The notes: a model not told the origin generated them from the letters alone. 64,000 bases of DNA from an uncultured Lachnospiraceae bacterium (GCA_934343915.1 CAKRIL010000007.1:1-64000); one strand, 5' to 3'. Positions 9,102-18,809 are shown, counted from the stretch's first letter. Numbers and translations are program-made.

Positions 9102-9125
9102 AAGAGGCTGTAAAAACAGCCTCTT
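9102..9125 (-). terminator. Intrinsic terminator of the surface protein gene
   Basis: A perfect 10-bp stem, AAGAGGCTGT/ACAGCCTCTT, with a four-base loop lies 46 bp beyond the surface protein stop codon. A short T-run follows on the minus strand. It separates this gene from pepP. Confidence 0.72.
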
Positions 9126-9171
9126 CCGCACGCGATATTTTCACCCTTCATTTTTAAAAATCATATCGACA

Positions 9172-12075
9172 TTATTTCTTTTTTATCGCAATTCCGACCA
9201 TTCCTGCTATCGAAGCAAGCATGATTGAGTAGATTAAAATGCCCTTGTTGTTTCCTGTACTTGGAGAAACAATTATATCTGCTTCCGATTCAGGCTCAGT
9301 GCTTACTCCCGGTGTGGTTTCTTCCGGTGCTCCCGGCGTAGTCTCTTCTGTTCCTCCTCCCGGCGTAGTCTCTTCTGTTCCTCCTCCCGGTGTGGTCTCC
9401 TCCGTTCCTCCTCCCGGTGTGGTCTCCTCTGTTCCTCCTCCCGGTGTGGTCTCCTCTGTTCCTCCTCCCGGATTCTCTCCGGATGCCACCTTCTTCCAGC
9501 CTACCGAAATTGGCGACAGGCTGTATACACGGAAGGTTATTCCGGATTCGTTTTTCTGAATATCAGGAAACTCAATTTCCCCCGGTGTCTTACCGTTCAT
9601 AGCTCTTGTAAGCATGTGTGCTACAACAAAATCATAATTCTTGCTGTCCGTTCCATCCGGATAAGGCAATGTAACTTCAATTCCCCCGCTTGGGAAATTA
9701 CCCGGAACGGCTGCCTGCCAGCTCTGCTCGCCGTCAAGGCTCACAAAAAGCTGAACATCATAGTACACCATGTTTTCTTTTAAAATATCGGCAAGCTTAG
9801 CAGCAGTCCCTGTATATAGTGCTCCCTTAAGCTCCTCTATACCGGAAAATAAACTTGTAACTCCCTCAGGCACGATATCCAAGGCGTCACTGCTTGTCTT
9901 ATAATCTACCTCCACACTTCCGGAAGAAATTGCGTCAAAGGACTTTACCTTAGATAAACGCAGGGAGCCATCCGATTGCTGCTGCGGAGTCACAACCGTT
10001 CCCTGATATGTGATTGTTCCGATATGTTCAAGGTCATAGCCCTGCTTCGGTTTCAGGATTATGTCCGCCGAGTATGCGGTATCTGCTTCAAAAACAGTTG
10101 TTGCAGGAGTCCAGACAACCTCCGCCGTGAAGAATTCATTGTCCGTTGACAGCTCCGTCATAGGCTTGGAATTGAGGGCAGGAGCCGTAATCTCCTGTGT
10201 CAGGCTTATATCTGCATCGCTAAACGCGACATTGGTATCTTTTGTTCCTGTTAAGCTAAAGACATCCAGCGCACTTACATATTGATCACTTCCATTGTAC
10301 AACACCTTCAGAGTCTTATCGCTTGAATCATCCATAACATTCATCAAAAAACTGTCAACAGGCAGTGTAACCGTCGCCTTACCCTCACTGTCTAACACTG
10401 CAGAAGTAAGCTGTGTTCCTCTATTTCCCGCAATAATATACACAGGTTCACCGGCAAGAGGTGCTCCGCCCGTCACAATCGCATCAATCGAAAGTGTCAT
10501 TACATCTCCGTATGTATAACTGTTCTTGTCAAACTCTGCGCGGGAAATACTTGTGTATTCCTTCACGGTTAATGAAGGCTTAAGCTGTATTCCGCCATCA
10601 ACAAGCACTGCTGTGTAGTCGGATAGATCCGATCTGAAGACCGCAGCCGATGTAACACCCGCTCCGCTTATGAATGTCGTATCATCAATAATAATGCCTA
10701 CGCCTCTTGCGTCAATCTGAAGCGGTGCTGCCGCGGTCGCTGACACCTTATTTACACCTGTGATTGTCGTAGGCTGCACTGTCTGCCCTTGAAATACAAG
10801 ACGACCGCTGCCGGCAAGCTCCTCAATCACAACTGACTCGTTCCCAGGCGGAAAAACAGCCTCTCCGCTGCTCGCAAGCTCAAGGCAGCCAAGCTTCAAC
10901 GGCTGTATTGGATTTCCCTGATCTTCCGGATTGGCTCCGAATAAGACTACCGAACCCTGCTCCACCCTTATTTTATCAATATCCTTTGACCAAAGTTGCA
11001 TGCTCGTTCCATTGCTTTTTGTTCCTGTCACAAGTACCTCTGCCGTTCCCTTCACATTAGTTCCCACCAGAGGACCGCACACTGTTGTATTCCACTCTGT
11101 TAGCAAGTCAAAATTATCAATCACGAATTTTGCGTTTTCTACCGTACCCGCATTTGATGAATTAGGTTCACCGCTTCCTACGGCATAGATTGAAACATTA
11201 CTGGCAAGACGGACGTCTCCTCCTATGGTAATATTTGCCTGTGTCACACTATCATTCCAGCCTCCGCCATACATATAGACTGCCCAATCCGGATCTATCT
11301 TTCTAACGGTAAGATTTGCCGTCCCGATGCTTCCTCCGTTGCCTCCGCCGTAGACATTGCACCATAAGTCGGGATTTCCCAACAGCTTAATATTGGTAGA
11401 ATCGACGGTACAATTCTGTCCACCGCCGTAAGCCCAGCCAAAATCTCCGCCAAGCAGAGTCACCTCAGTCTTTTCCACCGTACCATTAAAACCGCCGCCG
11501 AAAACAGTACCTCTGTAATAAGCGGTTGTATCGGATGCTTTATTTCCCCAGATTTTAGCTCCCGTATAGACCGTCACCTTTGCGGTTCCGTTGACGGTAC
11601 TGTTTTCTCCGCCTCCGTAAACCCAGCCTGCCGTTCCGCCCTTTATCTCGACAGAAGTGTCTCCCTCTATGGTTCCCGATAAACTTCCACCATAAATATT
11701 ATTCGTCACAACTCCGCTTTCCATCGTAACCGATGTATTTGCCGAATGTGTTCCGCCATTCCATCCGCCAAAAATCCACTTATTGCTTACATCCTCAGTC
11801 CCGGACAGCAGAGTTCCATTCTGGCTGTAGATGCTCGTAATTCCGTTGTTCTCTTTGTTCTCTTTAATCACAATCGGAATACCGTTGGCAAAGACGCAGT
11901 TCCCACTAATCAAGATTGTCTCGCCCGTATCTGCCGATAAGCTCTCGGTTCCGTCATCCTCCGCAAAGACCGTGGTGCCCGGCACAACAAACACCAGTGC
12001 CAGCAATACAGCCAGCATAATGCCTGCTATCCGCTTTGCTCCTTTAAAACTCTTTCCGTTTAAACGTATTTTCAT
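9172..12075 (-). CDS. Sortase-anchored surface protein with YGGG repeats
   Basis: A 967-residue exported protein. It begins with a signal peptide (hydrophobic core LAVLLALVFVVPG, cleavage near VFA at 38). Residues about 90-330 carry repeated glycine motifs such as WVYGGGENSTV, FGGGFNGTV and YGGGQNCTV spaced by short beta-like strands, which suggests a repetitive beta-solenoid. Middle parts resemble Ig-like surface domains. Near the C-terminus come five EETTPGGGT units, then SPSTG (937-941), a hydrophobic helix and KKK: a sortase sorting signal of the xPxTG type. GGAAG precedes the ATG at 12075. It is divergent from a LytTR two-component system that may control it. The ligand is unknown; adhesion or glycan binding is plausible. 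Confidence 0.82.
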   Translation of the reverse strand: MKIRLNGKSFKGAKRIAGIMLAVLLALVFVVPGTTVFAEDDGTESLSADTGETILISGNCVFANGIPIVIKENKENNGITSIYSQNGTLLSGTEDVSNKWIFGGWNGGTHSANTSVTMESGVVTNNIYGGSLSGTIEGDTSVEIKGGTAGWVYGGGENSTVNGTAKVTVYTGAKIWGNKASDTTAYYRGTVFGGGFNGTVEKTEVTLLGGDFGWAYGGGQNCTVDSTNIKLLGNPDLWCNVYGGGNGGSIGTANLTVRKIDPDWAVYMYGGGWNDSVTQANITIGGDVRLASNVSIYAVGSGEPNSSNAGTVENAKFVIDNFDLLTEWNTTVCGPLVGTNVKGTAEVLVTGTKSNGTSMQLWSKDIDKIRVEQGSVVLFGANPEDQGNPIQPLKLGCLELASSGEAVFPPGNESVVIEELAGSGRLVFQGQTVQPTTITGVNKVSATAAAPLQIDARGVGIIIDDTTFISGAGVTSAAVFRSDLSDYTAVLVDGGIQLKPSLTVKEYTSISRAEFDKNSYTYGDVMTLSIDAIVTGGAPLAGEPVYIIAGNRGTQLTSAVLDSEGKATVTLPVDSFLMNVMDDSSDKTLKVLYNGSDQYVSALDVFSLTGTKDTNVAFSDADISLTQEITAPALNSKPMTELSTDNEFFTAEVVWTPATTVFEADTAYSADIILKPKQGYDLEHIGTITYQGTVVTPQQQSDGSLRLSKVKSFDAISSGSVEVDYKTSSDALDIVPEGVTSLFSGIEELKGALYTGTAAKLADILKENMVYYDVQLFVSLDGEQSWQAAVPGNFPSGGIEVTLPYPDGTDSKNYDFVVAHMLTRAMNGKTPGEIEFPDIQKNESGITFRVYSLSPISVGWKKVASGENPGGGTEETTPGGGTEETTPGGGTEETTPGGGTEETTPGGGTEETTPGAPEETTPGVSTEPESEADIIVSPSTGNNKGILIYSIMLASIAGMVGIAIKKK
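9335..9469 (-). repeat. Five 27-bp in-frame tandem repeats
   Basis: Five consecutive 27-bp units encode the nine-residue EETTPGGGT spacer between the body of the surface protein and its sortase signal. The units differ only by a few synonymous changes (GTA/GTG, TCT/TCC). Units of this kind expand and contract by slippage without frameshift, changing the length of the wall-spanning stalk. Confidence 0.92.
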
Positions 12076-12203
12076 AAGTTTCTTCCATTCTCCCTTCATA
12101 TTTTTGTTTAAATAAAACATTTTTATTTTACCTGAAAGAGAACTGATACGCAATATTGCCGTCACAATCGGCGTTTTTGTGACACAAGCGGTATCATTTT
12201 TTC

Positions 12204-12232
12204 TTGTCTTTTATGTCAAATTAAGCTATCAT
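12204..12232 (+). promoter_or_regulatory. Promoter of the LytTR two-component operon
   Basis: TTGTCT is followed after 17 bp by TATCAT, 36 bp before the response-regulator start codon. The spacing is ideal and the -10 matches the consensus at five of six bases. Confidence 0.6.
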
Positions 12233-12268
12233 TTAATCAATTACACACTTATGAAAGAAGGGGACATC

Positions 12269-12982
12269 ATGCGAATTGCACTGGTCGACGATAACAGGGA
12301 TGACCTGCTGACGCTGCACCGCTGCCTTACGGAGAACTTGATTTCAGACTGCGATATAGTTGAATTTACGGGCGGAGACGAATTTTTAAAAAGCTTTACT
12401 GATAATTCCTATGATTTGATTGTACTCGATATTTATATGGGAGAGCTCAACGGAATAGAGGTGGCAAGAGAAATCAGAAAGAGGGATTCCCATGTTCTCA
12501 TCGCGTTCGGGACTACAAGCAACGAGTTTGCCGCCGAAAGCTATGAAGTGAATGCCTGCTATTACTTAAAGAAGCCTTTTGACAGGGAACACGTATCCTA
12601 TATGCTAAACCGCATTAATTATAAGGAGCTTGAGCTGTCACGCACGGTTCTTCTTCCGAACGGAGAAAAAATACTTCTGCGAAGCATCCTGTACGCAGAC
12701 TACGCGTCGCACCGCATAACCCTGCACTGTAAGCAGTACCGTAACGTCAATCTCAGGACCACATTCTCGGAAATTGAGGACCTGCTCTGTTCATATTCAT
12801 TTTTTTACAGCCCCTGCAAGGGCATCGTTGTCAACTTCTATGAAGTGGCAACCCAGGCAGACGACACTTTCCTGATGTCCGACGGAACGAGGCTTCCGAT
12901 AAGCCGCCGTAAGGCCTCTGAGGTATTGAATGCCTACTCTTCATTTCGCTTCGAACAAATCAGAAAGGAGCTGCTGCAATGA
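12269..12982 (+). CDS. LytTR-family response regulator (AgrA-like)
   Basis: A 237-residue regulator. The receiver domain starts MRIALVDDNRDD with the acidic pocket, has the phospho-acceptor Asp54 in VLDIYMGELNG and the conserved KKPF lysine. The C-terminal 100 residues are a LytTR DNA-binding domain (FSEIEDLLCSYSFFY, then LMSDGTRLPISRRKASEVLN). Such proteins bind paired direct repeats upstream of their targets. The in-frame extension before the ATG at 12269 is rejected because AAGAAGGGGA fits this start. The gene overlaps the kinase gene by ATGA and is divergent from the surface protein gene. Confidence 0.93.
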   Translation: MRIALVDDNRDDLLTLHRCLTENLISDCDIVEFTGGDEFLKSFTDNSYDLIVLDIYMGELNGIEVAREIRKRDSHVLIAFGTTSNEFAAESYEVNACYYLKKPFDREHVSYMLNRINYKELELSRTVLLPNGEKILLRSILYADYASHRITLHCKQYRNVNLRTTFSEIEDLLCSYSFFYSPCKGIVVNFYEVATQADDTFLMSDGTRLPISRRKASEVLNAYSSFRFEQIRKELLQ

Positions 12983-14325
12983 TTCAACCGATTTACCGCA
13001 TTCTCGAGGTATGTCTGTACTCGCTGCTCAATTTTTTGCCGTTTCTTGCGCTGGCACTCTATCCTTTTCGCGATAATCTCAGATTTTCCGAAAAGAAAAC
13101 CGTTCTGCTCATCGCATTACTCACATGTATCCAGCTTTTCGTCGGCTTATGTGCCTCCTTCTTCCCGGGCAATATATCCGGATTTTTGTCGTTAATCAGC
13201 ACAGTTTCATACGCCGTTTTCTATTTTACGGCAATAAAAAAACATCCGGGGCAGCTTTTATTCACACTCCTGATGCTCTCTAACATTGCCAATTTTACCG
13301 TTATTGCTTCTAAATGTCTCGAAGGACTGTTCTTTCCCGACCTCGCACTACAACAATACCGCTATTCCATGTCACTTTTTATCCTGCTCGTTGAGGCAGC
13401 CATCGCTTTCCCTGTATTTCATTTCATAAAGAATGTCTATACTCCTGCCATGTCGGCACATACATCGGGACACGACTGGAACTATCTGTGGCTCATCCCA
13501 ACTACCTTTTATCTGATCTGGTACTATGTGATTTACGGCAATTCCACGCTCACAAGCCTTGAGATTGCGCTGATTCCCAAAAACGCAATCATACTTCTAT
13601 TCATCAATGCAGGAGCAATTTTAGTCTATTACATAGTATCCAAGCTGATATTGGATCAAAATAAAATTCTGAATCTGCAGCAGCAGAATCACCAGCTTCA
13701 GCTCCAGACTCTGCAATACGAAAAGCTCCAGACACGAATCAACGATGCCCGTCGTGCCGCACATGATATGCATCATCACATTGCGATAATACAGGATTAT
13801 TTGAATACACATAATTATTCCGGGCTTGAGCTTTATCTGAACCAATACAAAAAAAAGATGCCTGACAATACACCTATATCCTTCTGTGAGAACAGTGCCG
13901 CCAACGTGGTTCTGCACTACTACGCACAGGAGGCAGAGCAGTATAATGTCACATACTCCGCTTATGTAAATATTCCCGAGAATTGTGGAATCGACAGCAG
14001 CGACCTTGTCGTTCTTCTGGGAAATCTTCTTGAAAATGCCCTGGATGCCTGCAGGGCATGTACAGACCCGCAAAAACAGATTATTATACGCGCGACAAAT
14101 GATGTGCACTCGCTCTGTATAACTGTTGACAATTCTTTTGCCAATGAAATACGCAAATCATCGGACGATAATTTCTTCTCCTCAAAGCATACGGGAATAG
14201 GGCTCGGCACCCTGTCCGTAAAGACGATTGTTTCCAAGTATAACGGTGTATGCCGCTTTGACTGGAAGGACAACATTTTTTATTCATCCGCAATATTTTT
14301 TAAGAACCTGACCACGAAGCCGTAG
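12979..14325 (+). CDS. GHKL-type sensor histidine kinase (AgrC-like)
   Basis: A 448-residue kinase with about six TM helices in residues 1-220, then a coiled coil (QQQNHQLQLQTLQYEKLQTR). The phospho-acceptor region is AHDMHHHIAII with His262, and a GHKL ATPase domain follows, with N-box NLLENALDAC and G-box GIGLGTLSVKTIVSKYNG. This organisation is that of AgrC-type peptide sensors, which phosphorylate LytTR regulators. It overlaps the regulator gene by four bases. No AgrD/AgrB-like peptide or processing gene is seen nearby, so the signal is unknown. Its last codons form the left arm of the terminator. Confidence 0.92.
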   Translation: MIQPIYRILEVCLYSLLNFLPFLALALYPFRDNLRFSEKKTVLLIALLTCIQLFVGLCASFFPGNISGFLSLISTVSYAVFYFTAIKKHPGQLLFTLLMLSNIANFTVIASKCLEGLFFPDLALQQYRYSMSLFILLVEAAIAFPVFHFIKNVYTPAMSAHTSGHDWNYLWLIPTTFYLIWYYVIYGNSTLTSLEIALIPKNAIILLFINAGAILVYYIVSKLILDQNKILNLQQQNHQLQLQTLQYEKLQTRINDARRAAHDMHHHIAIIQDYLNTHNYSGLELYLNQYKKKMPDNTPISFCENSAANVVLHYYAQEAEQYNVTYSAYVNIPENCGIDSSDLVVLLGNLLENALDACRACTDPQKQIIIRATNDVHSLCITVDNSFANEIRKSSDDNFFSSKHTGIGLGTLSVKTIVSKYNGVCRFDWKDNIFYSSAIFFKNLTTKP

Positions 14326-14336
14326 TCAGGTTCTTA
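14301..14336. terminator. Terminator hairpin overlapping a stop codon
   Basis: A perfect 12-bp stem, TAAGAACCTGAC/GTCAGGTTCTTA, has a 12-base loop. The left arm is coding sequence of the histidine kinase and the stop codon lies at the loop/right-arm border. It separates the convergent kinase and ABC exporter genes and could serve both. Confidence 0.65.
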
Positions 14337-14350
14337 TTATAGTGCCGGAA

Positions 14351-16258
14351 TTACCCTGCAATACTATTTCCCGTATAGAGCTGGTAGTATCTTCCCTTCT
14401 GCTCTATAAGGTCATCGTGGGTTCCTCTCTCGATTATTCTTCCCTGCTCAAGAACCATGATGCAGTCACTGTTCTTAACGGTCGAGAGTCTGTGCGCGAT
14501 AACAAAGGTCGTTCTGCCGTGCATGAGCTTATCCATGCCGTCCTGAACCATCTTCTCGGTTCTCGTATCGATTGAGGATGTTGCCTCATCGAGAATGAGA
14601 ACAGGCGGGTCTGCGATTGCAGCTCTTGCGATTGCAAGAAGCTGTCTCTGCCCCTGGCTTAAGTTAGCACCATCTCCCGTGAGCATCGTGTTGTAGCCAT
14701 CGGAAAGCTTTGTTATGAAGCTGTCTGCATTGGCAAGCTTAGCCGCCGCATACACCTCCTCATCAGTCGCATCGAGCTTGCCGTAGCGGATATTCTCCAT
14801 AACCGTTCCGGTAAAGAGGTGTGTGTCCTGCAATACTATACCGAGGGACTTTCTCAAATCGCTCTTCTTAATCTTGTTGATGTTGATTCCGTCGTAGCGG
14901 ATTTTACCATCCTGAATATCATAGAAGCGGTTGATAAGATTTGTTATTGTCGTCTTACCTGCTCCGGTGGAGCCTACGAAGGCAATCTTCTGTCCCGGCT
15001 CAGCAAACATCTTTATGTTGTGGAGAACTATCTTGTCCGGATTGTAACCGAAATCCACATCATCGAATACCACATCACCCTTCAATTCCTTGTAGTCGGT
15101 AATACCTGTGTCCTTGTGATAGTGCTTCCAGGCCCACATTCCTGTGCGCTTTTCGCTCTCCTTGATTGTACCGCCATCCTTGACTGCATTTACAAGGGTA
15201 ACATATCCGTCGTCAACCTCAGGAACCTCGTCGAGAAGTTTGAATATTCTCTCACCACCTGCAAGAGCCATGATGATACTGTTAAACTGCATGCTCACCT
15301 GATTGATAGGCATGTTAAGGCTCTTGTTGAAAGTGAGGAAGCTTGCAAGACCTCCAAGTGTAAAGCCGCCCACACCGCCGAGTGCAAGAGCGCCGCCGAC
15401 TATTGCGATAATAACATAGCTTATGTTACCAATCTGTGCATTGATAGGTCCTAAGATGTTGGCAAATTTATTCGCATTGTAGGAGCTGTCGCAGAGCTCT
15501 TCGTTAATCTTGTCGAAGCGTTCCATATTCTCTTCCTCATGGCAGAATACCTTTACAACCTTCTGGCCACCCATCATCTCCTCAATGAAGCCGTTGACCT
15601 CACCTAAGTTCTTCTGCTGCTTTACGAAGTACTTTCCGCTCATTCCGGTAGCCTTCTTGGTGACAACGAGCATAAGACCTACAAGCACAAGAGTTAACAG
15701 TGTAAGCGGTATGTTAAGGATAATCATACTTGCCAGCACGCCTATGATCGTAATTGAGCTGTTGATAAGCTGCGGAATACTCTGGCTTATCATCTGTCTG
15801 AGCGTATCAACATCGTTGGTGTAGATTGACATGATATCGCCATGTGCATGTGTATCAAAATACTTTATAGGAAGGGACTCCATGTGTACAAAAAGCTCAT
15901 CCCTTAAGCTTCTCATGGTTCCCTGTGTGACATAAACCATCATCCTTGTATTTACATAGGCTGCTATAACACCCACCGCATAGAAGCATGCCACTCTTAT
16001 GATGGCGTGGAGCAGCTCCGTATAATCAGGTACGGTCTGCTGCATCAGCGGCATAATATACTGGTCAATAAGTGTCTTCATGAACATGGTTCCCTGTATT
16101 GTTGAAAATACAGTGAGCGCAATACATACAAGAACCACTATGCACTGCAGCAGATAATTCTTAGCCACAAAGCCTATTATTCTTTTAAATACCTTTCCAG
16201 GATTAGCGACTGTAGGCTTCGCTCCTCTTGGCGGTCTTCCTCCCATTGGTCCCGGCAT
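14351..16258 (-). CDS. ABC exporter half-transporter, subunit with canonical ATPase site
   Basis: A 635-residue type IV ABC exporter half: a proline/glycine-rich start, a six-helix transmembrane domain and a nucleotide-binding domain. The NBD has Walker A VGSTGAGKTT, signature LSQGQ, and Walker B VLILDEATSSID with the catalytic glutamate. Its partner directly upstream has Asp at that place, so the two should form a heterodimer with one degenerate site. An insertion of about 35 residues (TLVNAVKDGGTIKESEK onward) joins TMD and NBD. The start overlaps the partner's stop (TAATG). Likely substrates are drugs, peptides or lipids. Confidence 0.93.
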   Translation of the reverse strand: MPGPMGGRPPRGAKPTVANPGKVFKRIIGFVAKNYLLQCIVVLVCIALTVFSTIQGTMFMKTLIDQYIMPLMQQTVPDYTELLHAIIRVACFYAVGVIAAYVNTRMMVYVTQGTMRSLRDELFVHMESLPIKYFDTHAHGDIMSIYTNDVDTLRQMISQSIPQLINSSITIIGVLASMIILNIPLTLLTLVLVGLMLVVTKKATGMSGKYFVKQQKNLGEVNGFIEEMMGGQKVVKVFCHEEENMERFDKINEELCDSSYNANKFANILGPINAQIGNISYVIIAIVGGALALGGVGGFTLGGLASFLTFNKSLNMPINQVSMQFNSIIMALAGGERIFKLLDEVPEVDDGYVTLVNAVKDGGTIKESEKRTGMWAWKHYHKDTGITDYKELKGDVVFDDVDFGYNPDKIVLHNIKMFAEPGQKIAFVGSTGAGKTTITNLINRFYDIQDGKIRYDGININKIKKSDLRKSLGIVLQDTHLFTGTVMENIRYGKLDATDEEVYAAAKLANADSFITKLSDGYNTMLTGDGANLSQGQRQLLAIARAAIADPPVLILDEATSSIDTRTEKMVQDGMDKLMHGRTTFVIAHRLSTVKNSDCIMVLEQGRIIERGTHDDLIEQKGRYYQLYTGNSIAG

Positions 16259-18018
16259 TATGCTTCACCTCCGTTTTCATCAAAATCACCGCTGCCTCCG
16301 GTCTGTGACTCATATACATCGCGGTATATAGCGTTTGAAGCAAGCAGCTCCTCATGTGTTCCGATTCCGTTGATACGTCCGTTATCCATAACTATGATAC
16401 GGTCAGCACCCTGAACACTTGATATTCTCTGTGCAATAATAATTTTTGTTGTCTGTGCAATCTCCGTGGCAAAGGCATGACGGATTTTCGCATCCGTTGC
16501 AGTATCAACAGCGCTTGTGCTGTCATCGAGAATAAGTATCTTAGGTTTCTTTAAAAGTGCTCTTGCGATACACAGACGCTGCTTCTGTCCACCCGATACA
16601 TTTGTACCGCCCTGCTCGATGTAGGTGTTGTACTTGTCAGGGAATTTTTCAATAAATTCATCAGCACATGCTAACCTACATGCTCTCATGCACTCCTCAT
16701 CCGTGGCGTTCTTATCGCCCCAGCGAAGGTTGTCGAGTATTGTTCCGGAGAAAAGCACATTCTTCTGAAGGACAACGCTGACCTCATCACGGAGAGTCTC
16801 AATGTCATACTCTCTTACATCCCTGCCACCGACCTTTACACTTCCTTCATCCACATCGTAAAGACGGCTTATAAGGTTCACAAGGCTTGACTTGGAGCTT
16901 CCCGTTCCTCCTATGATACCGATTGTCTCTCCGGACCTGATTGTGAGGTTTATGTCATTTAACACTCTCTTGTCGGCGCCCTTATTGTAGCCGAAATTTA
17001 CATGGTCAAATACAATTCCTCCGTCCTTTACCTCATAGCAAGGGCTATCAGGATTGGTGATATCAGGCTTCTCCTCAAGCACCTCTGCGATACGCTTTGC
17101 ACTTGCCACACTCATCGAAATCATTACAAATATCATGGAAACCATCATAAGGTTCATAAGAATTGTCATACAGTAGGACAGGAGGCTCATAAGCTTACCT
17201 GTTGTGAGCAGCACACCGCCGGAGCCTACAATCATCTTCGAGCCGACCCAGCTTATAAGGAGAATACAGGTATATACCGTAATCTGCATAACAGGGTTGT
17301 TGTATGCAACCGTCTTTTCCGCTTTTACAAAAATCTTGTAGATATTGTTGCTGGCATTCTTGAATTTCTTCTTCTCATAATCCTCACGGACATAAGCCTT
17401 GACAACACGGATTGCCGATACATTCTCCTGAACACTCGCGTTCAGCTCATCGTACTTAGGAAATGCCGCATTGAAATACTTGGTCGCATGTCCTATGATG
17501 ACGGCAAGAATACATGAGAGTATCACCAGCGCGATAAGATATATAAATGCAATGCGCGGACTGATGATAAACGACATTATCATCGCACAGATTAAGCTCA
17601 CCGGTGCCCTCATACACATTCTTAAGAGCATCTGATATGTATTCTGTACATTTGTGACGTCCGTTGTAAGTCTTGTCACAAGTCCCGCTGTGCTGAACTT
17701 GTCAATGTTAGAAAAGGCGTAGGTCTGGATATTGTCAAACATACCCTTTCTGAGATTCTTTGCAAAACCTGTTGAGGCCTTCGCCCCATAAACACCACCC
17801 ATGATTCCGGCAAACAATCCGACCATGGCAATCACTACCATGCAGCCGCCGACCATGAGTATATAGCCCATATCACCCTTCTCAACACCATTGTCGATAA
17901 GTGATGAGAGCAGATACGGAATGAGCATTTCCATAAGCACCTCCAGAATCATAAATAATGGGGTGGCAATGGATGCTCTCTTATACTCTTTTACATAAGC
18001 ACCTAATGTCTTTAGCAC
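16258..18018 (-). CDS. ABC exporter half-transporter, subunit with degenerate ATPase site
   Basis: A 586-residue ABC exporter half with six TM helices and an NBD. Walker A is IGGTGSSKSS, the signature is VSGGQKQR, and Walker B reads ILILDDSTSAVD, where Asp replaces the catalytic glutamate. This is the hallmark of the non-hydrolysing half of heterodimeric exporters such as BmrC/BmrD and TM287/288. It starts at a GTG inside the end of the MarR gene, with GGAGG seven bases upstream, so the two are translationally coupled. The operon order is marR, this subunit, then the canonical subunit, which suggests substrate-responsive efflux. Confidence 0.93.
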   Translation of the reverse strand: MLKTLGAYVKEYKRASIATPLFMILEVLMEMLIPYLLSSLIDNGVEKGDMGYILMVGGCMVVIAMVGLFAGIMGGVYGAKASTGFAKNLRKGMFDNIQTYAFSNIDKFSTAGLVTRLTTDVTNVQNTYQMLLRMCMRAPVSLICAMIMSFIISPRIAFIYLIALVILSCILAVIIGHATKYFNAAFPKYDELNASVQENVSAIRVVKAYVREDYEKKKFKNASNNIYKIFVKAEKTVAYNNPVMQITVYTCILLISWVGSKMIVGSGGVLLTTGKLMSLLSYCMTILMNLMMVSMIFVMISMSVASAKRIAEVLEEKPDITNPDSPCYEVKDGGIVFDHVNFGYNKGADKRVLNDINLTIRSGETIGIIGGTGSSKSSLVNLISRLYDVDEGSVKVGGRDVREYDIETLRDEVSVVLQKNVLFSGTILDNLRWGDKNATDEECMRACRLACADEFIEKFPDKYNTYIEQGGTNVSGGQKQRLCIARALLKKPKILILDDSTSAVDTATDAKIRHAFATEIAQTTKIIIAQRISSVQGADRIIVMDNGRINGIGTHEELLASNAIYRDVYESQTGGSGDFDENGGEA

Positions 18019-18473
18019 TGTTCATCCTCCTTATTCGTATCATTGATATTTTTTTTCATCTTTTCTATTACATTCAAAAAGACCCGTTTTTCTTCTTCCG
18101 TAACATTCTGCTCAAGCTCCTCATGCAGCATATCGATTACTTTCACGGTCGCAGCATGAGTCTCCTCACCCTTCGGCGTGAGAACTATCTTCTTACAGCG
18201 CCCGTCGTTGTCATCAGTTCGGCACACCAGGTAGCCCTTCTTTTCCATGAGCTGCAATATATTCGTGACGGATGACTTACCGATGCCGAATGCCTCGCCA
18301 ATGTCTTTCTGGTATACATCCGTACCCTTATGCCTGTACAGGTAGCCAAGAATATGTCCGTGCATCACGGTCACTTCGTCAAAGCCGGCGTCCACAAGCT
18401 TCTTCTTAAGCTGACGGAATATGATATTATCCATCTTCTTAATCTCAAAACCCAAATATCTTTTCTTCTCCAA
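18012..18473 (-). CDS. MarR-family transcriptional regulator
   Basis: A 153-residue winged-helix regulator. The recognition region is YQKDIGEAFGIGKSSVTNIL, followed by the wing LVCRTDDNDGRCKKIVLTPKG (in two pieces), flanked by dimerisation helices. MarR proteins typically repress a linked exporter until a small phenolic or lipophilic ligand binds. AAAGGAG lies six bases before a TTG at 18473; the longer ATG frame at 18521 has no such site, so I used the TTG. Its last seven bases overlap the GTG start of the first ABC gene. A foldback element fills the upstream gap. Confidence 0.9.
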   Translation of the reverse strand: MEKKRYLGFEIKKMDNIIFRQLKKKLVDAGFDEVTVMHGHILGYLYRHKGTDVYQKDIGEAFGIGKSSVTNILQLMEKKGYLVCRTDDNDGRCKKIVLTPKGEETHAATVKVIDMLHEELEQNVTEEEKRVFLNVIEKMKKNINDTNKEDEQC

Positions 18474-18505
18474 GTCGTTCTCCTTTCTTCCAAAATGTAT
18501 TTTTA

Positions 18506-18710
18506 GGCAATTGTGAAACATAATTTTAACGATAAACAGTTGTGCAAATTTAACAAATTCGCAAGCAGGTACTATGAAGCCGCCGGTACTTAGGCAGTGT
18601 ATTTTACTGCGTTATGTACCGTTGCGTGATTCATGTAGCGAAAGCGTGCCTGCGGTGAATTGTTAAATTTGTACAACGTCCGCTTTCAAATATATAGTTT
18701 CGCAATTACC
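18506..18710 (+). repeat. Family I foldback element, copy A
   Basis: A 205-bp imperfect palindrome filling most of the 336-bp gap between marR and an acyltransferase gene. Ends read GGCAATTGTGAAAC and GTTTCGCAATTACC. Long inner arms carry AAATTTAACAAATTCGC against GTGAATTGTTAAATTTG. The tip contains GGTAC-TTAGGCAGT-GTATTTT-ACTGC-GTTAT-GTACC. A separate small hairpin AGC-GAAA-GCG follows. The same layout recurs at 23011-23206, 50444-50668 (reverse) and 58403-58596. The rest of the gap is AT-rich with nothing recognisable. Confidence 0.85.
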
Positions 18711-18809
18711 ACAAAAATAATAGTTCGATGCAGGACAGTTCAGTATCAAACTGTTCGACTTCGAACCATTATATGTTCATATTATTTTTTTGTCAAGTAT
18801 TATTTTAAT

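Noticed and set aside
9335..9469. CRISPR-like array of short repeats.
   Set aside because: Units are contiguous with no spacers, keep the reading frame and encode EETTPGGGT.
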